Source of the DNA: Prevotella melaninogenica ATCC 25845
GTDB taxonomy: Bacteria > Bacteroidota > Bacteroidia > Bacteroidales > Bacteroidaceae
Assembly: GCF_000144405.1 (NCBI RefSeq)
Contig: NC_014370.1
Span: forward strand, 1,121,501-1,185,500
DNA: 64,000 bases
Direction of reading: 5' to 3'
Positions within the stretch are counted from its first letter, which is position 1. Every line of letters starts with the position of its first letter. The notes under the pieces are model-generated. The model made no database searches, was not told the DNA's origin, and saw nothing but the letters and a program-made list of their open reading frames with translations. The position numbers and the translations under genes were made by a program. This document shows, piece by piece, positions 1-9,261 of this stretch.

Positions 1-1201
1 TCCAAAGAGGACGGCTCTCAATATTGGCTTTATCAAGGAAGACACGCATAGCCTCAACATTAGCATTTGGTTCACAATCTGTATGAGCATTATCTACTGA
101 ATGAATAACACCAGCTGCACCACCTACTGCTCCCTGTACTGTTGTCTTATATGCATTCTCCTGACCTTTCACCTTAACAGAAGGGTCAAGAACCATTGTG
201 TTCAGCCAGAAGTTAGAATCAAACTCTGATGAAGGGTTTGCATGGAAGGTAATACCATCTATCTTACTGAAAGCCTCTTCATACAAATGAGCAATATGAC
301 GGTGATGAGCAATATGCTCATCTAAAACTGTCATCTGACCACGACCGATACCAGCACAAACATTACTCATACGATAGTTGAAACCAATCTTCTCATGCTG
401 ATAGTATGGATAACCCTCGCGAGCCTGTGTTGCATAGAACATCACATTATTACGAGCCTCTTCATTAGGACAAACAAGTGCACCACCACCTGATGTGGTA
501 ATCATCTTGTTTCCATTAAATGACAGAACACCATACTCACCAAAGGTACCACATACCTGTCCTTCGTATCTTGAACCTAAACCCTCTGCAGCATCCTCTA
601 CAACAGGGATATCATATTTATCTGCTACTGCAAGAATTTCTTTTATCTTCGCAGGCATACCATAAAGATAAACAACGATAATTGCCTTTGGCTTCTTACC
701 CGTCTTGGCAATTCTATCATTGATTGCTTCCTCTAAAAGTGCAGGGTCAAGATTCCATGTTTCCTTCTCTGAGTCAACAAACACAGGAGTTGCACCAAGG
801 TAAGTTACTGGATGTGAACTGGCACAAAAGGTAAAACTCTGACAGATGACCTCATCGCCTGCTTTAACTCCCAATGCAACTAAAGCGAGGTGTACAGCAG
901 AGGTACCAGAACAGAGTGCAACTATACGCTTATCCTTCAATTCTGGTAAAGACTCCTTCCAAAGATTATCAGGATTATCCTCATGCGCCATAATTGTCTG
1001 TGGATATTCCTCTTTTTCAAGGAAGTTTCTCCTTTCACCTGAAGGACTTACAGAGACAGAGAAACGTCTCAAGTCATCTTCAAAACCATTGACATTTGGT
1101 CCCAATGGCACCACCCAATTGGTATCAAACGCCTCTTGGATGTATTTCATCTCGTTACCACTCATGTGAGCGAGACAAAGTAAAACACGATTTCTTTCCA
1201 T
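1..1201 (-). CDS. PglE-like PLP-dependent sugar aminotransferase (DegT/DnrJ/EryC1/StrS), 3' end outside window
   Basis: Read from the minus strand; the ATG is at 1201 and about 400 codons run off the left edge, so the C-terminus is missing. DegT/EryC1 family: transfers an amino group to a keto-sugar nucleotide. Visible landmarks resemble Campylobacter PglE: an AHMSGNE start, SGTSAVHLAL, the VVEDAAEGLGS aspartate region, FNGNKMITTSGGG with the PLP-binding lysine, YATQAREGYPYY and IESRPLW near the cut end. It carries about 45 extra residues (around 48-92) compared with PglE. It is the most downstream gene seen in the locus, 6 bp after the ATP-grasp gene. Aminotransferase family is certain; UDP-bacillosamine synthesis is inferred from similarity and the PglC-like neighbour. 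Confidence 0.88.
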   Translation of the reverse strand, partial: MERNRVLLCLAHMSGNEMKYIQEAFDTNWVVPLGPNVNGFEDDLRRFSVSVSPSGERRNFLEKEEYPQTIMAHEDNPDNLWKESLPELKDKRIVALCSGTSAVHLALVALGVKAGDEVICQSFTFCASSHPVTYLGATPVFVDSEKETWNLDPALLEEAINDRIAKTGKKPKAIIVVYLYGMPAKIKEILAVADKYDIPVVEDAAEGLGSRYEGQVCGTFGEYGVLSFNGNKMITTSGGGALVCPNEEARNNVMFYATQAREGYPYYQHEKIGFNYRMSNVCAGIGRGQMTVLDEHIAHHRHIAHLYEEAFSKIDGITFHANPSSEFDSNFWLNTMVLDPSVKVKGQENAYKTTVQGAVGGAAGVIHSVDNAHTDCEPNANVEAMRVFLDKANIESRPLW

Positions 1202-1207
1202 TTTACT

Positions 1208-2191
1208 CTATTTTACAAGTTCATCCTTGCTAACAATAACAACACTGTCATACATCATCATTAAAACACCATCATCATACTTACCTATAATACTTTCGTT
1301 AACTTTTCCTTCCATATTATTTTGAATCAACTTGAAGAAATCAACTCCAGCCCCATAAGCATGAAGATAAGCACCACCAAAACGAGGATTAACTTCGCTC
1401 AAATAATACTGACCATCTTTGTACCAGAAATCCATATCTACAGGGCCATTAAATTCTAACACCTGACATATTTCTTCAATAAAATCAAACAATTTTTGAT
1501 CTTTAAAAGAAATTGTCTTACTTGCACCTCCAATTTTGGTTTCAAGTTTATTCTTAGAGAATGCAGCAACAGGTTTATGGCTGTAACAGTCAATATAAAC
1601 ATCTGCATCACAATCTTCACAGTCCATGAACTCCTGAATTATATAATCAAACTTACCCTCTGAAAAATAATTTTCAAGTTCATTCATCGTAATACATTTG
1701 TGAATACCTACACTTCCACTACCTGTTCTAGGCTTAATAAATACAGGGAAAGTTATTTCATTGTTCTTATACCCTGTCTTGAAATGCTCTAAGCTATCAT
1801 AAGTAAGAACTGTACGAATATTGTTCTTTTCAAGATAACGGAACATCTCATACTTATCAAAACAATATGCAGCTGTTTCTTTAGAAGGTGCTAATACAAT
1901 AATACCCTCAGCTTCAAATCTATCTCTATTCTTTGCAAGTAACTCTATCTCAGGATCTATCAATGTTGTAATAGCCTTTACATCATTATCTTTTGTAATC
2001 TTCAAGATAGTATTAATATAATTAGGATCATCTATACGTGGTGTCAAATAATGTTCATCAGCAGCATATAATGCAGGAGCTATGCTTTGATTATCAGTTG
2101 CTATAATCTTACAACTATCACCTAATGAATCTTTTAAAAACTTGAACAGTTGTACACGACGTCCACAACTGCAAAACATAATATTCTTCAT
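1208..2191 (-). CDS. ATP-grasp ligase of the carbamoyl-phosphate-synthase-like type
   Basis: About 327 residues. An N-terminal pre-ATP-grasp domain opens with CSCGRRVQLF. The ATP-grasp core follows, with KPRTGSGSVG at about 153-162 and the metal-binding EVNPRFGG at about 266-273. Such enzymes activate a carboxylate through an acyl phosphate and join it to an amine or thiol. I use the ATG at 2191: the in-frame TTG two codons upstream has no support, and the ATG lies only 6 bp from the stop of the preceding decarboxylase gene. It sits between a PLP decarboxylase and a PglE-like aminotransferase. An amino-acid or amine ligase acting on a nucleotide sugar is plausible, but the substrate cannot be read from sequence. 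Confidence 0.82.
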   Translation of the reverse strand: MKNIMFCSCGRRVQLFKFLKDSLGDSCKIIATDNQSIAPALYAADEHYLTPRIDDPNYINTILKITKDNDVKAITTLIDPEIELLAKNRDRFEAEGIIVLAPSKETAAYCFDKYEMFRYLEKNNIRTVLTYDSLEHFKTGYKNNEITFPVFIKPRTGSGSVGIHKCITMNELENYFSEGKFDYIIQEFMDCEDCDADVYIDCYSHKPVAAFSKNKLETKIGGASKTISFKDQKLFDFIEEICQVLEFNGPVDMDFWYKDGQYYLSEVNPRFGGAYLHAYGAGVDFFKLIQNNMEGKVNESIIGKYDDGVLMMMYDSVVIVSKDELVK

Positions 2192-2197
2192 ATGCAA

Positions 2198-3385
2198 TTA
2201 ATATTTTGATTTTTGAATAAATTCATCCTCACACCATTCTTCACGGATTACGAATAAATGACCTTTAGAATCTTTTAAATAAATCGTTGGAAAATAATGA
2301 ATAAATAAAGGTGTTAAACTCATTGTATAGGCACCTACCCTATGAAAAATCACTCGATCACCAATGTTAAGTTTCCTCTCTCCTGCAGGGATTGTAAACA
2401 TTCTGTCATACTCTAGACAAGTTAAGCCACTTACAACCTGTGGTAATTGACTAAAAACAGAAATATCACCTTGACAGCAAAACTCTTTAAAATAATCTGA
2501 TTTACGAAAAAAAGGATCTATATCATTACGTGTTCCATCTGTACAGACATATGTTTTACCATCATGATCCTTTATATCTATAACTTCTGCAACATAGTCA
2601 AAACCAGAAGCGACGATAGCGTTACCTGGCTCAACAATAAAAGTAATATCACGTAATTTAACATCTAAAGCATTAAAAAATGCTTTAGAGTACTCATCAT
2701 AAGTAGGCTTGTTAGGCATACACCCAAAGAAACCTCCACCCAAGTCCCAATATTTGAGAGAAAGATTATATTTAAGAATTATTTCTTGTACATAACATAT
2801 AACTCTTTCATAAAACCTCACACTTCTCGTTTTAGGCTCTCTATGGGAATGAATACCAACAATCTTTATATTATTCTTTTTGAGAATTAAATTGATGACT
2901 TTATCCAATTCACCTGATTCAAAAGAAAAGCCAAATCGACTATCATCTTCTGGATGATCTTCATCTTCAGGAGATACGAGAGAAGTATTAATATTTATTC
3001 TAATACCAATTTCATACACTTGATCCTTAGGCAAATCATCTAACCAATCTACTTCTCTCCATGTCTCAATATTCACTATTGCCCGATGCTTGATGGCATC
3101 AAGAAAAGTTTCTTTTGATTTCATAGGACCATTATATATAATATGATCCTTCTGAAATCCTACCTTTAAGGCAAGTTGATACTCGTGGTATGATACAACC
3201 TCTGCATAACAACCATTATCCTTTGCTATTTTTAATATGTAAGGTAAAGAATTAGTCTTCACAGAATACCCTATAATACTCTTTGCAAAGTAAGTACTTA
3301 ACGCTGTTTTGAACTCACAAATATTATGAGCTACATCTTGTTCATCAAGTATAAAACAAGGGGTATGTAATTTAATTTTTTCCAT
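2198..3385 (-). CDS. PLP-dependent decarboxylase, fold-type III (diaminopimelate/ornithine decarboxylase family 2)
   Basis: 395 residues with the alanine-racemase-like barrel and C-terminal beta domain. The PLP lysine is K43 in SVKTNS. The phosphate-binding glycine loop is GGGFFG (216-221). EPGNAIVASG (252-261), the substrate-side C323-LEYD motif and Y353 match the DAP/ornithine decarboxylase pattern, so the active site looks intact. Its reading frame overlaps the end of the PglC-like gene by 14 bp, indicating translational coupling within the locus. Housekeeping lysA would not be expected inside a glycan cluster, so I infer it makes an amine, or processes an amino acid, used to decorate the glycan. 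The exact substrate is unknown. Confidence 0.85.
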   Translation of the reverse strand: MEKIKLHTPCFILDEQDVAHNICEFKTALSTYFAKSIIGYSVKTNSLPYILKIAKDNGCYAEVVSYHEYQLALKVGFQKDHIIYNGPMKSKETFLDAIKHRAIVNIETWREVDWLDDLPKDQVYEIGIRININTSLVSPEDEDHPEDDSRFGFSFESGELDKVINLILKKNNIKIVGIHSHREPKTRSVRFYERVICYVQEIILKYNLSLKYWDLGGGFFGCMPNKPTYDEYSKAFFNALDVKLRDITFIVEPGNAIVASGFDYVAEVIDIKDHDGKTYVCTDGTRNDIDPFFRKSDYFKEFCCQGDISVFSQLPQVVSGLTCLEYDRMFTIPAGERKLNIGDRVIFHRVGAYTMSLTPLFIHYFPTIYLKDSKGHLFVIREEWCEDEFIQKSKY

Positions 3386-3989
3386 TAAATTCTTCCATAG
3401 TTACTGTCACATTATCATTATTAGTATTAATGCCCTCACGACACAATACAGCCCTAATAGAAAACCATATAACTTTCATATCTGTCACAAAAGAAATATG
3501 ATCAACATACCAAACATCATACTCAAACTTTTCTTTCCATGTCATTGCATTACGACCATGACATTGTGCCCAGCCCGTAATTCCAGGAAGCACATCATGA
3601 CGACGCATCTGTTCACTTGTATATAAAGGTAAATATTTAACAAGTAAAGGACGTGGTCCTATCAAGCTCATATCTCCTTTAAGAACATTAAAAAATTGGG
3701 GTAATTCATCTATAGAAGAATTCCTTACAAATTTTCCTATTCTAGTAATTCTTTGAGTATCTGGTAATAAATTCCCATCTGGTCCTTTATTATCATTCAT
3801 TGTCTTAAACTTAATTACCTTAAAAATTTTGCCTTTATATCCTGGACGGGGCTGAAAAAAGAAAACGCCTGCACCATTATTTGCAAAATACAAGAGAATA
3901 GAAAAAACTATCAGTATTGGCGAAATACAAATAATCGCCAACAAAGATAAAACAATGTCGAAACATCTTTTAAAGAAATACTGATACAT
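3372..3989 (-). CDS. Monotopic phosphoglycosyl transferase (PglC-like initiating sugar-1-phosphate transferase)
   Basis: 205 residues, the compact size of PglC rather than the larger WcaJ/WbaP type. One N-terminal re-entrant hydrophobic helix (about 8-34) is followed by PRPGYKG, KFKTM, the catalytic D94-E95 dyad in SSIDELPQ, GPRPLL (111-116) and PGITGWAQ (135-142). Family role: transfers a sugar-1-phosphate from a UDP-sugar to undecaprenyl phosphate on the inner membrane leaflet, the first step of repeat-unit assembly. The PglE-like gene nearby suggests UDP-N,N'-diacetylbacillosamine as donor, but UDP-GalNAc or similar cannot be excluded. Confidence 0.9.
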   Translation of the reverse strand: MYQYFFKRCFDIVLSLLAIICISPILIVFSILLYFANNGAGVFFFQPRPGYKGKIFKVIKFKTMNDNKGPDGNLLPDTQRITRIGKFVRNSSIDELPQFFNVLKGDMSLIGPRPLLVKYLPLYTSEQMRRHDVLPGITGWAQCHGRNAMTWKEKFEYDVWYVDHISFVTDMKVIWFSIRAVLCREGINTNNDNVTVTMEEFNGKN

Positions 3990-3990
3990 A

Positions 3991-5019
3991 TTATCTTTTT
4001 GCGTCTAAATGATAGTCTTCTGGTTTACCCCATAACTTTTCATAAGGATTCAATTTCATCTCTTCTTTAAAATCCTTTAGCTGCTCTAAATATGAGTATT
4101 TTGGCTTCCAGTTAAGTTCTTTAAATGTCTTTGTAGCATCAAATGCATTTTCCAATGGATCTGGTTTATCACTAACATAAATAATTTTAGAAGGATTCTC
4201 TTTTGGAGAGAACACCTCAATTATACCCTTAATCTGATCCTCAAGAGAAACTTGCCAACCATTTCCAACATTATATATACCTCCTTCTATATCAGAAGCG
4301 ACACAATTAGAAACAAGTTGTGTGAAGTCTTTAATATAGACCATCTCCTTCTTCTTGTTATAATTTCCCCAAATTTCAATAGGTAAACTTTTTGAAGCTC
4401 TATCCATCAACATTCTAAAAGGCATCATTCTTCGCTTAAAATCAGCATAGTGATATGCATTAGGATGATACTCATATATTGTGAAAAATCTCAAGATAAA
4501 TCTATTTATCCCATAAGAAGCATGATAATGCTCTATCAAATCTACAGCAGCATTTTTAGCTATAGCATAAACAGCATGGTCTCCTGTCAGAGGAAATCCT
4601 CTTCGCAAATCTGCCCCTAACTTACCTCCATTTTTAAATCCTTCAAAATGTTCAGCTAAGTCATATGGACTCTGTGGGAATATAATTTTCTTACAATTAT
4701 GCTTCTGCATAAACTGTAACACATTGAGAGTTCCAATTGTTATAGATTCTATCAAATCTTGTGGGTCATAGTCATAACGTGATGGTAAACTACCAGCAAA
4801 ATGGCATACAGCATCAATATCTCCTATATCATCTAATGAATTAAAGGTTTCTATTTTCTTTATATCCAAAGAATAATATGGAATATCATTACCTTCAAAG
4901 AAATCATTATCACATTTTCTATTACCAACAGCTATCACACGATTTCCATCCGCTTTCAACTGCATACAAATTGGAGCTCCTAGATTACCAGTCGCGCCAA
5001 ACACAACTACTGTCTTCAT
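3991..5019 (-). CDS. NAD-dependent epimerase/dehydratase (extended SDR)
   Basis: 342 residues. The Rossmann motif GATGNLG is at 8-14 and the YxxxK catalytic pair is Y151/K155, with a Ser at 117 in the position usual for the triad. The family acts on nucleotide-activated sugars (4-epimerase, 4,6-dehydratase or reductase); the precise reaction cannot be decided from sequence. Stop and start are 1 bp apart from the PglC-like gene and 1 bp from the reductase upstream, so it is co-transcribed. In context it probably supplies one activated sugar for the repeat unit. Confidence 0.85.
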   Translation of the reverse strand: MKTVVVFGATGNLGAPICMQLKADGNRVIAVGNRKCDNDFFEGNDIPYYSLDIKKIETFNSLDDIGDIDAVCHFAGSLPSRYDYDPQDLIESITIGTLNVLQFMQKHNCKKIIFPQSPYDLAEHFEGFKNGGKLGADLRRGFPLTGDHAVYAIAKNAAVDLIEHYHASYGINRFILRFFTIYEYHPNAYHYADFKRRMMPFRMLMDRASKSLPIEIWGNYNKKKEMVYIKDFTQLVSNCVASDIEGGIYNVGNGWQVSLEDQIKGIIEVFSPKENPSKIIYVSDKPDPLENAFDATKTFKELNWKPKYSYLEQLKDFKEEMKLNPYEKLWGKPEDYHLDAKR

Positions 5020-5020
5020 A

Positions 5021-6001
5021 CTATCTTCTTAAAATTCTTTTCAATTTTTCACTAAAACTATCGGGAGAATTATATTTTTCCCATTCTTTAAAACCAGGCC
5101 AATTCCAATATTTCTTTGGTAACCAATACTGCTCTCCTAATGGAATATAATTAAGAAATTTACCTTCATTAAGAGTATCAATTGAAGTCATCTCTTCTTC
5201 TGACAATTTGAAATCGAATATTGATATGTTTTCTTTAAGATGCTTTGTCTCCCATGTCTTAGGAATCATTATTATATTTTGTTGTAAAAACCATCTTAAC
5301 ACAACCTGAACAACTGAACGATTATGTCGCTGAGCAATATTAAGTAATATTTTATTATTAAAAATCTCTGCTCTTGGCTCTACTGACCGATAATGGCTAA
5401 AAGTTGACATTGCTTCAACAGCAATATTCTTTTCTCTACAATAAGAAATTATACCTTTATTTGTATTCAAAGAACTTATTTCAAACTGATTTACAGCAGG
5501 TACTATATCAGAGAATTCTCTGAGGTATTCTATGTGTGGTGGAAGAAAATTACTAACACCTATAGCCTTTATTCTACCTAAAAGATATTGCTTTTCTAAC
5601 GCCTGATACATTTTTCCACACATAGGCCATGGCCAATGTATAAGAAAAAGATCTATATATTCTGTATCTAAATTTTCAAAAGACTCTTGTATAACATCAT
5701 CTATACTCTTGCCATTACGGCGATTGAAGAAACTATGTAGACCATATTTATAATCTGATGTATATAATGCATCTGCATTAATTTTTGTAGTAATAAATAC
5801 ATCACTCCTTTTGATTCCATTTTCCTTTAGAGCACGAGCAATAGTTCTTTCATTGTGGTACCTCCACGCAGTATCAAATTGACGATAGCCCAATTCATAC
5901 GCTTGCCCTATTGTCTTTATCAATTTATCTTCAGGAATAAGAAAAGTACCAAGTCCTACCTGCGGCATTTTCACCCCATTATTTAAAGTAACATATTCCA
6001 T
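5021..6001 (-). CDS. Aldo/keto reductase
   Basis: 326 residues, TIM-barrel AKR family. The catalytic tetrad is complete: D43 and Y48 in FDTAWRYHN, K73 in TTKI, H122 in IHWP. GVSNF and a C-terminal NADP-binding PKTWE region are also visible. NAD(P)H-dependent carbonyl reduction; the substrate is unknown. It lies 1 bp from the epimerase gene and 9 bp from the ATPgrasp_ST gene, so it is an integral part of the polysaccharide operon rather than a detoxification gene. A role in making a reduced sugar or a non-sugar (polyol or amino-alcohol) substituent is inferred from context only. Confidence 0.85.
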   Translation of the reverse strand: MEYVTLNNGVKMPQVGLGTFLIPEDKLIKTIGQAYELGYRQFDTAWRYHNERTIARALKENGIKRSDVFITTKINADALYTSDYKYGLHSFFNRRNGKSIDDVIQESFENLDTEYIDLFLIHWPWPMCGKMYQALEKQYLLGRIKAIGVSNFLPPHIEYLREFSDIVPAVNQFEISSLNTNKGIISYCREKNIAVEAMSTFSHYRSVEPRAEIFNNKILLNIAQRHNRSVVQVVLRWFLQQNIIMIPKTWETKHLKENISIFDFKLSEEEMTSIDTLNEGKFLNYIPLGEQYWLPKKYWNWPGFKEWEKYNSPDSFSEKLKRILRR

Positions 6002-6010
6002 ACTTAAAAA

Positions 6011-6985
6011 TTATTCATTTAAATGTTTCATTATTTGTTTATAATACCCATATTGTCCTACAAATTCTACTAAATCAAGATCTGGGTCATGGTTTCCTTC
6101 TATTAAAATAGGACCATCTTCCTTTATTGCGACATCCCAGCCTATATAGCGAACTTGATTTATCTTATCTGCTGCTTTACAACAAAGATTCTTCACCTCC
6201 TCCCAAAAGGGAATCAATTGACCCAACATAAAAATATCGGTACCTGGATGAATCAATAAATCTGGTGAATTATGTGACCAACTAGGAGAAACAACATATC
6301 CAGTCTCAATATCAACTTCATACGCTTGTCCTCCAGAATGACTATTATCTACAATTGAGTTTCCAACACCTACACGCAATGAAGTTTTAAAGACATAAGC
6401 CTTTTCCGTTTTTTTGTCATATACTGTATAAACACGAATAGTATTAACAGAATGTCCACCAAACATCATTTTGTTGTGTTGCTTTACATATTCTTCTATG
6501 ATAAGATCTTTCTCTTTTAGCTTTTCAAAAATAGCCTCTTGTTCACTTTCTATAACATTAAGAACAAAAATTCCATTTCCTTCCCAATCTGAGCTTGGTT
6601 TACAAATGATTCTTCTATGACGAGTTACAAAGTTAATAAATTCATCTTTCGTCATTTTCGTACTTTGTAACCATTCGCGTCCAATAAGATTATCAAAGAA
6701 TTGATTAAAATGTATTTTATTTTCCAAGTAATGTGTGTAAAGAGGGTCGTTGTAATTCTTTATAATTTTTTTCCATTTGCGATATGTCAAAATACGACGT
6801 CGTTCAAAATCCTTTCTACAATAAAATTTACCATCAAGATACTGATTGAGTACACAACCATATCGTATCCATGACCAAATACAATCAATCATCATTGTAC
6901 ATGGATTAATCTTTTCCTTTTTTGCTATAACAGAAACACCTTGATAATATTTCTTTAGCCCAGAAATTAATGAAGTTGCATTCAT
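6011..6985 (-). CDS. Sugar-transfer-associated ATP-grasp protein (ATPgrasp_ST, PF14397-like), copy 1
   Basis: 324 residues. Motifs typical of the family are an ATP-binding CKPSSDWEGNG around 128-138, SVNTIRV (179-185), HSGGQAYEVD, GWDVA (282-286) and the metal-binding EGNHDPDLD (296-304). Members occur in polysaccharide loci next to glycosyltransferases; their reaction is unproven, though the fold implies ATP-dependent ligation of a carboxylate. It follows a close paralogue at 6989-7969 after 3 bp. The metal and ATP ligands are present in both copies, so neither looks dead. Confidence 0.85.
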   Translation of the reverse strand: MNATSLISGLKKYYQGVSVIAKKEKINPCTMMIDCIWSWIRYGCVLNQYLDGKFYCRKDFERRRILTYRKWKKIIKNYNDPLYTHYLENKIHFNQFFDNLIGREWLQSTKMTKDEFINFVTRHRRIICKPSSDWEGNGIFVLNVIESEQEAIFEKLKEKDLIIEEYVKQHNKMMFGGHSVNTIRVYTVYDKKTEKAYVFKTSLRVGVGNSIVDNSHSGGQAYEVDIETGYVVSPSWSHNSPDLLIHPGTDIFMLGQLIPFWEEVKNLCCKAADKINQVRYIGWDVAIKEDGPILIEGNHDPDLDLVEFVGQYGYYKQIMKHLNE

Positions 6986-6988
6986 ATA

Positions 6989-7969
6989 CTACAAATATTT
7001 TTTTAATAATGGCCAATACATATTTGACCCTATAAATTCTATCATATCATAATCCCCATTATGATTACCCTCTACGAACTCCGTTCCTTCCCTTGTTATT
7101 GCAACATCCCATGAAATGAAACGACACTGTGGTAATAACATGTGAGCATTTATACAATCATGCATGACTTGAGACCAATGCGGAATCTGAAATCCCAACA
7201 TACAAATATTAGTTCCAGGATGCAATATATTACCAGAGCCATTAGCAGAAACACCTTTAGAACAAACACAGCCTGTTTTCAAATCAATTTCGTAAGCATA
7301 TCCACCCGCATGATAATTATCAACAACAGCATCACCTGTTCCAGCACGAAGTACAGCCTTAAAAACTTTCACCTGATGGCTCTGTTTATTCATTATAGTC
7401 ATTACACGTAAGGTATTAACAGATGTACTACCAAAGAACATATCAGGGTGTTGCTGAATTAGTTGTTCTATGATTACATTTTCGGATTTAATCTTTGTAA
7501 AAAGATTATTTATCTTATCGTCTTGTACTGAAGAGGTGTCAATTCTGTAAATTCCACCACCTTCCGTACCAGAGAGAGGCTTCACAATAAGACCATTGCT
7601 TGCAACATATAATTCTTTAAAGTCCTTAAGAGTCATTGACTTAGAAACTATCCATTTCCTGTGAACATAATTACAGAAATACTGGTTAAATTTCTCTTTG
7701 TCTTCTAATAAAGGGATATATTCTTTATTATTTACAGTATGTATCAAACGAAAGAGTCCTCTCATTGTCAATATTCTGCGACGCTGAAAAGTTCTATATC
7801 TATAAAAGGAACCATGTACATATTGTCGTGAAGTACAACCATAACGAATAAAACACCAAGAACTATCAATCCACAAATAAATTAAGGAAAGCCCCTCCTT
7901 TTCATGGATTTTTTTGAGTAATCGATTCGTTTTACTAAAATACGAAAAATAAGTTTTCAATTCCATCAA
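6989..7969 (-). CDS. Sugar-transfer-associated ATP-grasp protein (ATPgrasp_ST), copy 2
   Basis: 326 residues, a diverged paralogue of the next downstream gene: same IRYGC, RRILT, SVNTLRV, HAGGYAYEID, SWDVA and EGNHNGDYD landmarks in the same order. The glycine-rich loop reads GTEGGGIY here, where copy 1 has SDWEGNGIF, suggesting different specificity after tandem duplication. Two adjacent methionines open the protein and the first is used. The gene ends 3 bp before copy 1 and begins 10 bp after the GT4 gene stop. Function is inferred as ATP-dependent decoration of the glycan. Confidence 0.83.
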   Translation of the reverse strand: MMELKTYFSYFSKTNRLLKKIHEKEGLSLIYLWIDSSWCFIRYGCTSRQYVHGSFYRYRTFQRRRILTMRGLFRLIHTVNNKEYIPLLEDKEKFNQYFCNYVHRKWIVSKSMTLKDFKELYVASNGLIVKPLSGTEGGGIYRIDTSSVQDDKINNLFTKIKSENVIIEQLIQQHPDMFFGSTSVNTLRVMTIMNKQSHQVKVFKAVLRAGTGDAVVDNYHAGGYAYEIDLKTGCVCSKGVSANGSGNILHPGTNICMLGFQIPHWSQVMHDCINAHMLLPQCRFISWDVAITREGTEFVEGNHNGDYDMIEFIGSNMYWPLLKKYL

Positions 7970-7979
7970 ATATTATTAT

Positions 7980-9221
7980 TCAAAGATCATTATAAAATTT
8001 AAGTAATGCTTTCCAAACATTCTGTTGTTCATATCGCTCACAAATTATAGGTCGAGCATTCTCTCCCATTCTTTTCACCTCTTCTGGATGGTAATAAAAC
8101 CACTTAATCATAGTATAAAGTTCAATGGTAATATCATTTACACGCACTCCTTTGTTATCCAAAGGTGCTTGTATTATTTTACCATTCACTCCATCTTCTA
8201 TTATCTCATTAGATCCATTGATATTAGTGACAATTGCAGGTAATCCAAGAGCTCCTGCCTCAAGCGGAACATTTGGGAATCCTTCACGATAAGATGGAAA
8301 AACAAGGACATCACTTGCCATTAAATAAGGGCGAATATCTGATTGTACACCTATGTATTTAACGTTCTTTGACTGCATGAGATAATTAAGTTTATCTTTT
8401 GCCAACGCATCATCTTCACCATCAATTTCACCTATTAATAATAGCTTTATCTCAAATTTTTCATCTTCTAATTTACGTATAGCATCAGCTAACTCTCCTA
8501 AACCCTTATCGTTAACTAATCTTCCAATAAATACAAAAATAAAATCATTATTAGAAAAACCCAATTCACTGCGGACTAGACTTCTTGCCTCTTTCTCTGA
8601 TAAATTACGTAAGTGAATCTGCTTATCAGCTAGCTTTAAAGAAGCAGTTTGTATTGTATTGTCACGACTGAAGAATTCTGTATCCTTTCCATTAATATTG
8701 CCATAATGAATTACCTGCAGTGCCTTTTTAGTAATATTATCACGTTTTAAACATTGCAATACCCCTTTTCCTTCTGGAATAACATTTGTAGCAAAAAGAC
8801 ATGACAAGCGCTCCATAGTCTTAAGAATCTTCCTTAAAACTCCATGAGCACCCTGATAACGCAAACCCGTAACGGTATAGACTCTATGGGGTACACCAGC
8901 AAACCATGCAGCTATCATTGCCAAAAGGCTTCCCTTAGGAGTATTAGCATGTACACACCATGGCTTCTCCTTACGGAATAGACGATACAAGAACCACAAG
9001 CCCTTTATATCTTTCACTAAACTTATAGGACGTTCTAACGGAGCATCCACAACACGGATTCCCTCTCGTTCACTAACTACCTTCAGAACACCTGTATCTT
9101 TTGCAACGCCAATAACCTCAAAGTATTGGTTCAAAAAATTCAGTTGCCCTTTTAGCAAACTATTTAAAGATATGTCCGCAGTTGTAACGCGAATTAATTT
9201 CTTTCTTTGAATATCTTTCAA
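7980..9221 (-). CDS. Glycosyltransferase family 4
   Basis: 413 residues, GT-B fold. The N-terminal domain starts KLIRVTTADISLNSLLKGQ, a form common in Bacteroidales GT4 enzymes. The C-terminal nucleotide-binding domain has FVFIGRLVNDKGLGEL and the donor-binding SYREGFPNVPLEAGALG, containing the EX7E-type acidic pair. It transfers a sugar from a nucleotide donor to the growing lipid-linked repeat unit on the cytoplasmic face. It lies 40 bp from the next upstream GT4. Donor and acceptor cannot be predicted. Confidence 0.9.
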   Translation of the reverse strand: MKDIQRKKLIRVTTADISLNSLLKGQLNFLNQYFEVIGVAKDTGVLKVVSEREGIRVVDAPLERPISLVKDIKGLWFLYRLFRKEKPWCVHANTPKGSLLAMIAAWFAGVPHRVYTVTGLRYQGAHGVLRKILKTMERLSCLFATNVIPEGKGVLQCLKRDNITKKALQVIHYGNINGKDTEFFSRDNTIQTASLKLADKQIHLRNLSEKEARSLVRSELGFSNNDFIFVFIGRLVNDKGLGELADAIRKLEDEKFEIKLLLIGEIDGEDDALAKDKLNYLMQSKNVKYIGVQSDIRPYLMASDVLVFPSYREGFPNVPLEAGALGLPAIVTNINGSNEIIEDGVNGKIIQAPLDNKGVRVNDITIELYTMIKWFYYHPEEVKRMGENARPIICERYEQQNVWKALLKFYNDL

Positions 9222-9261
9222 ATTATAAAAATCTATTTATCAAGAAGAAAACTTGATGATA

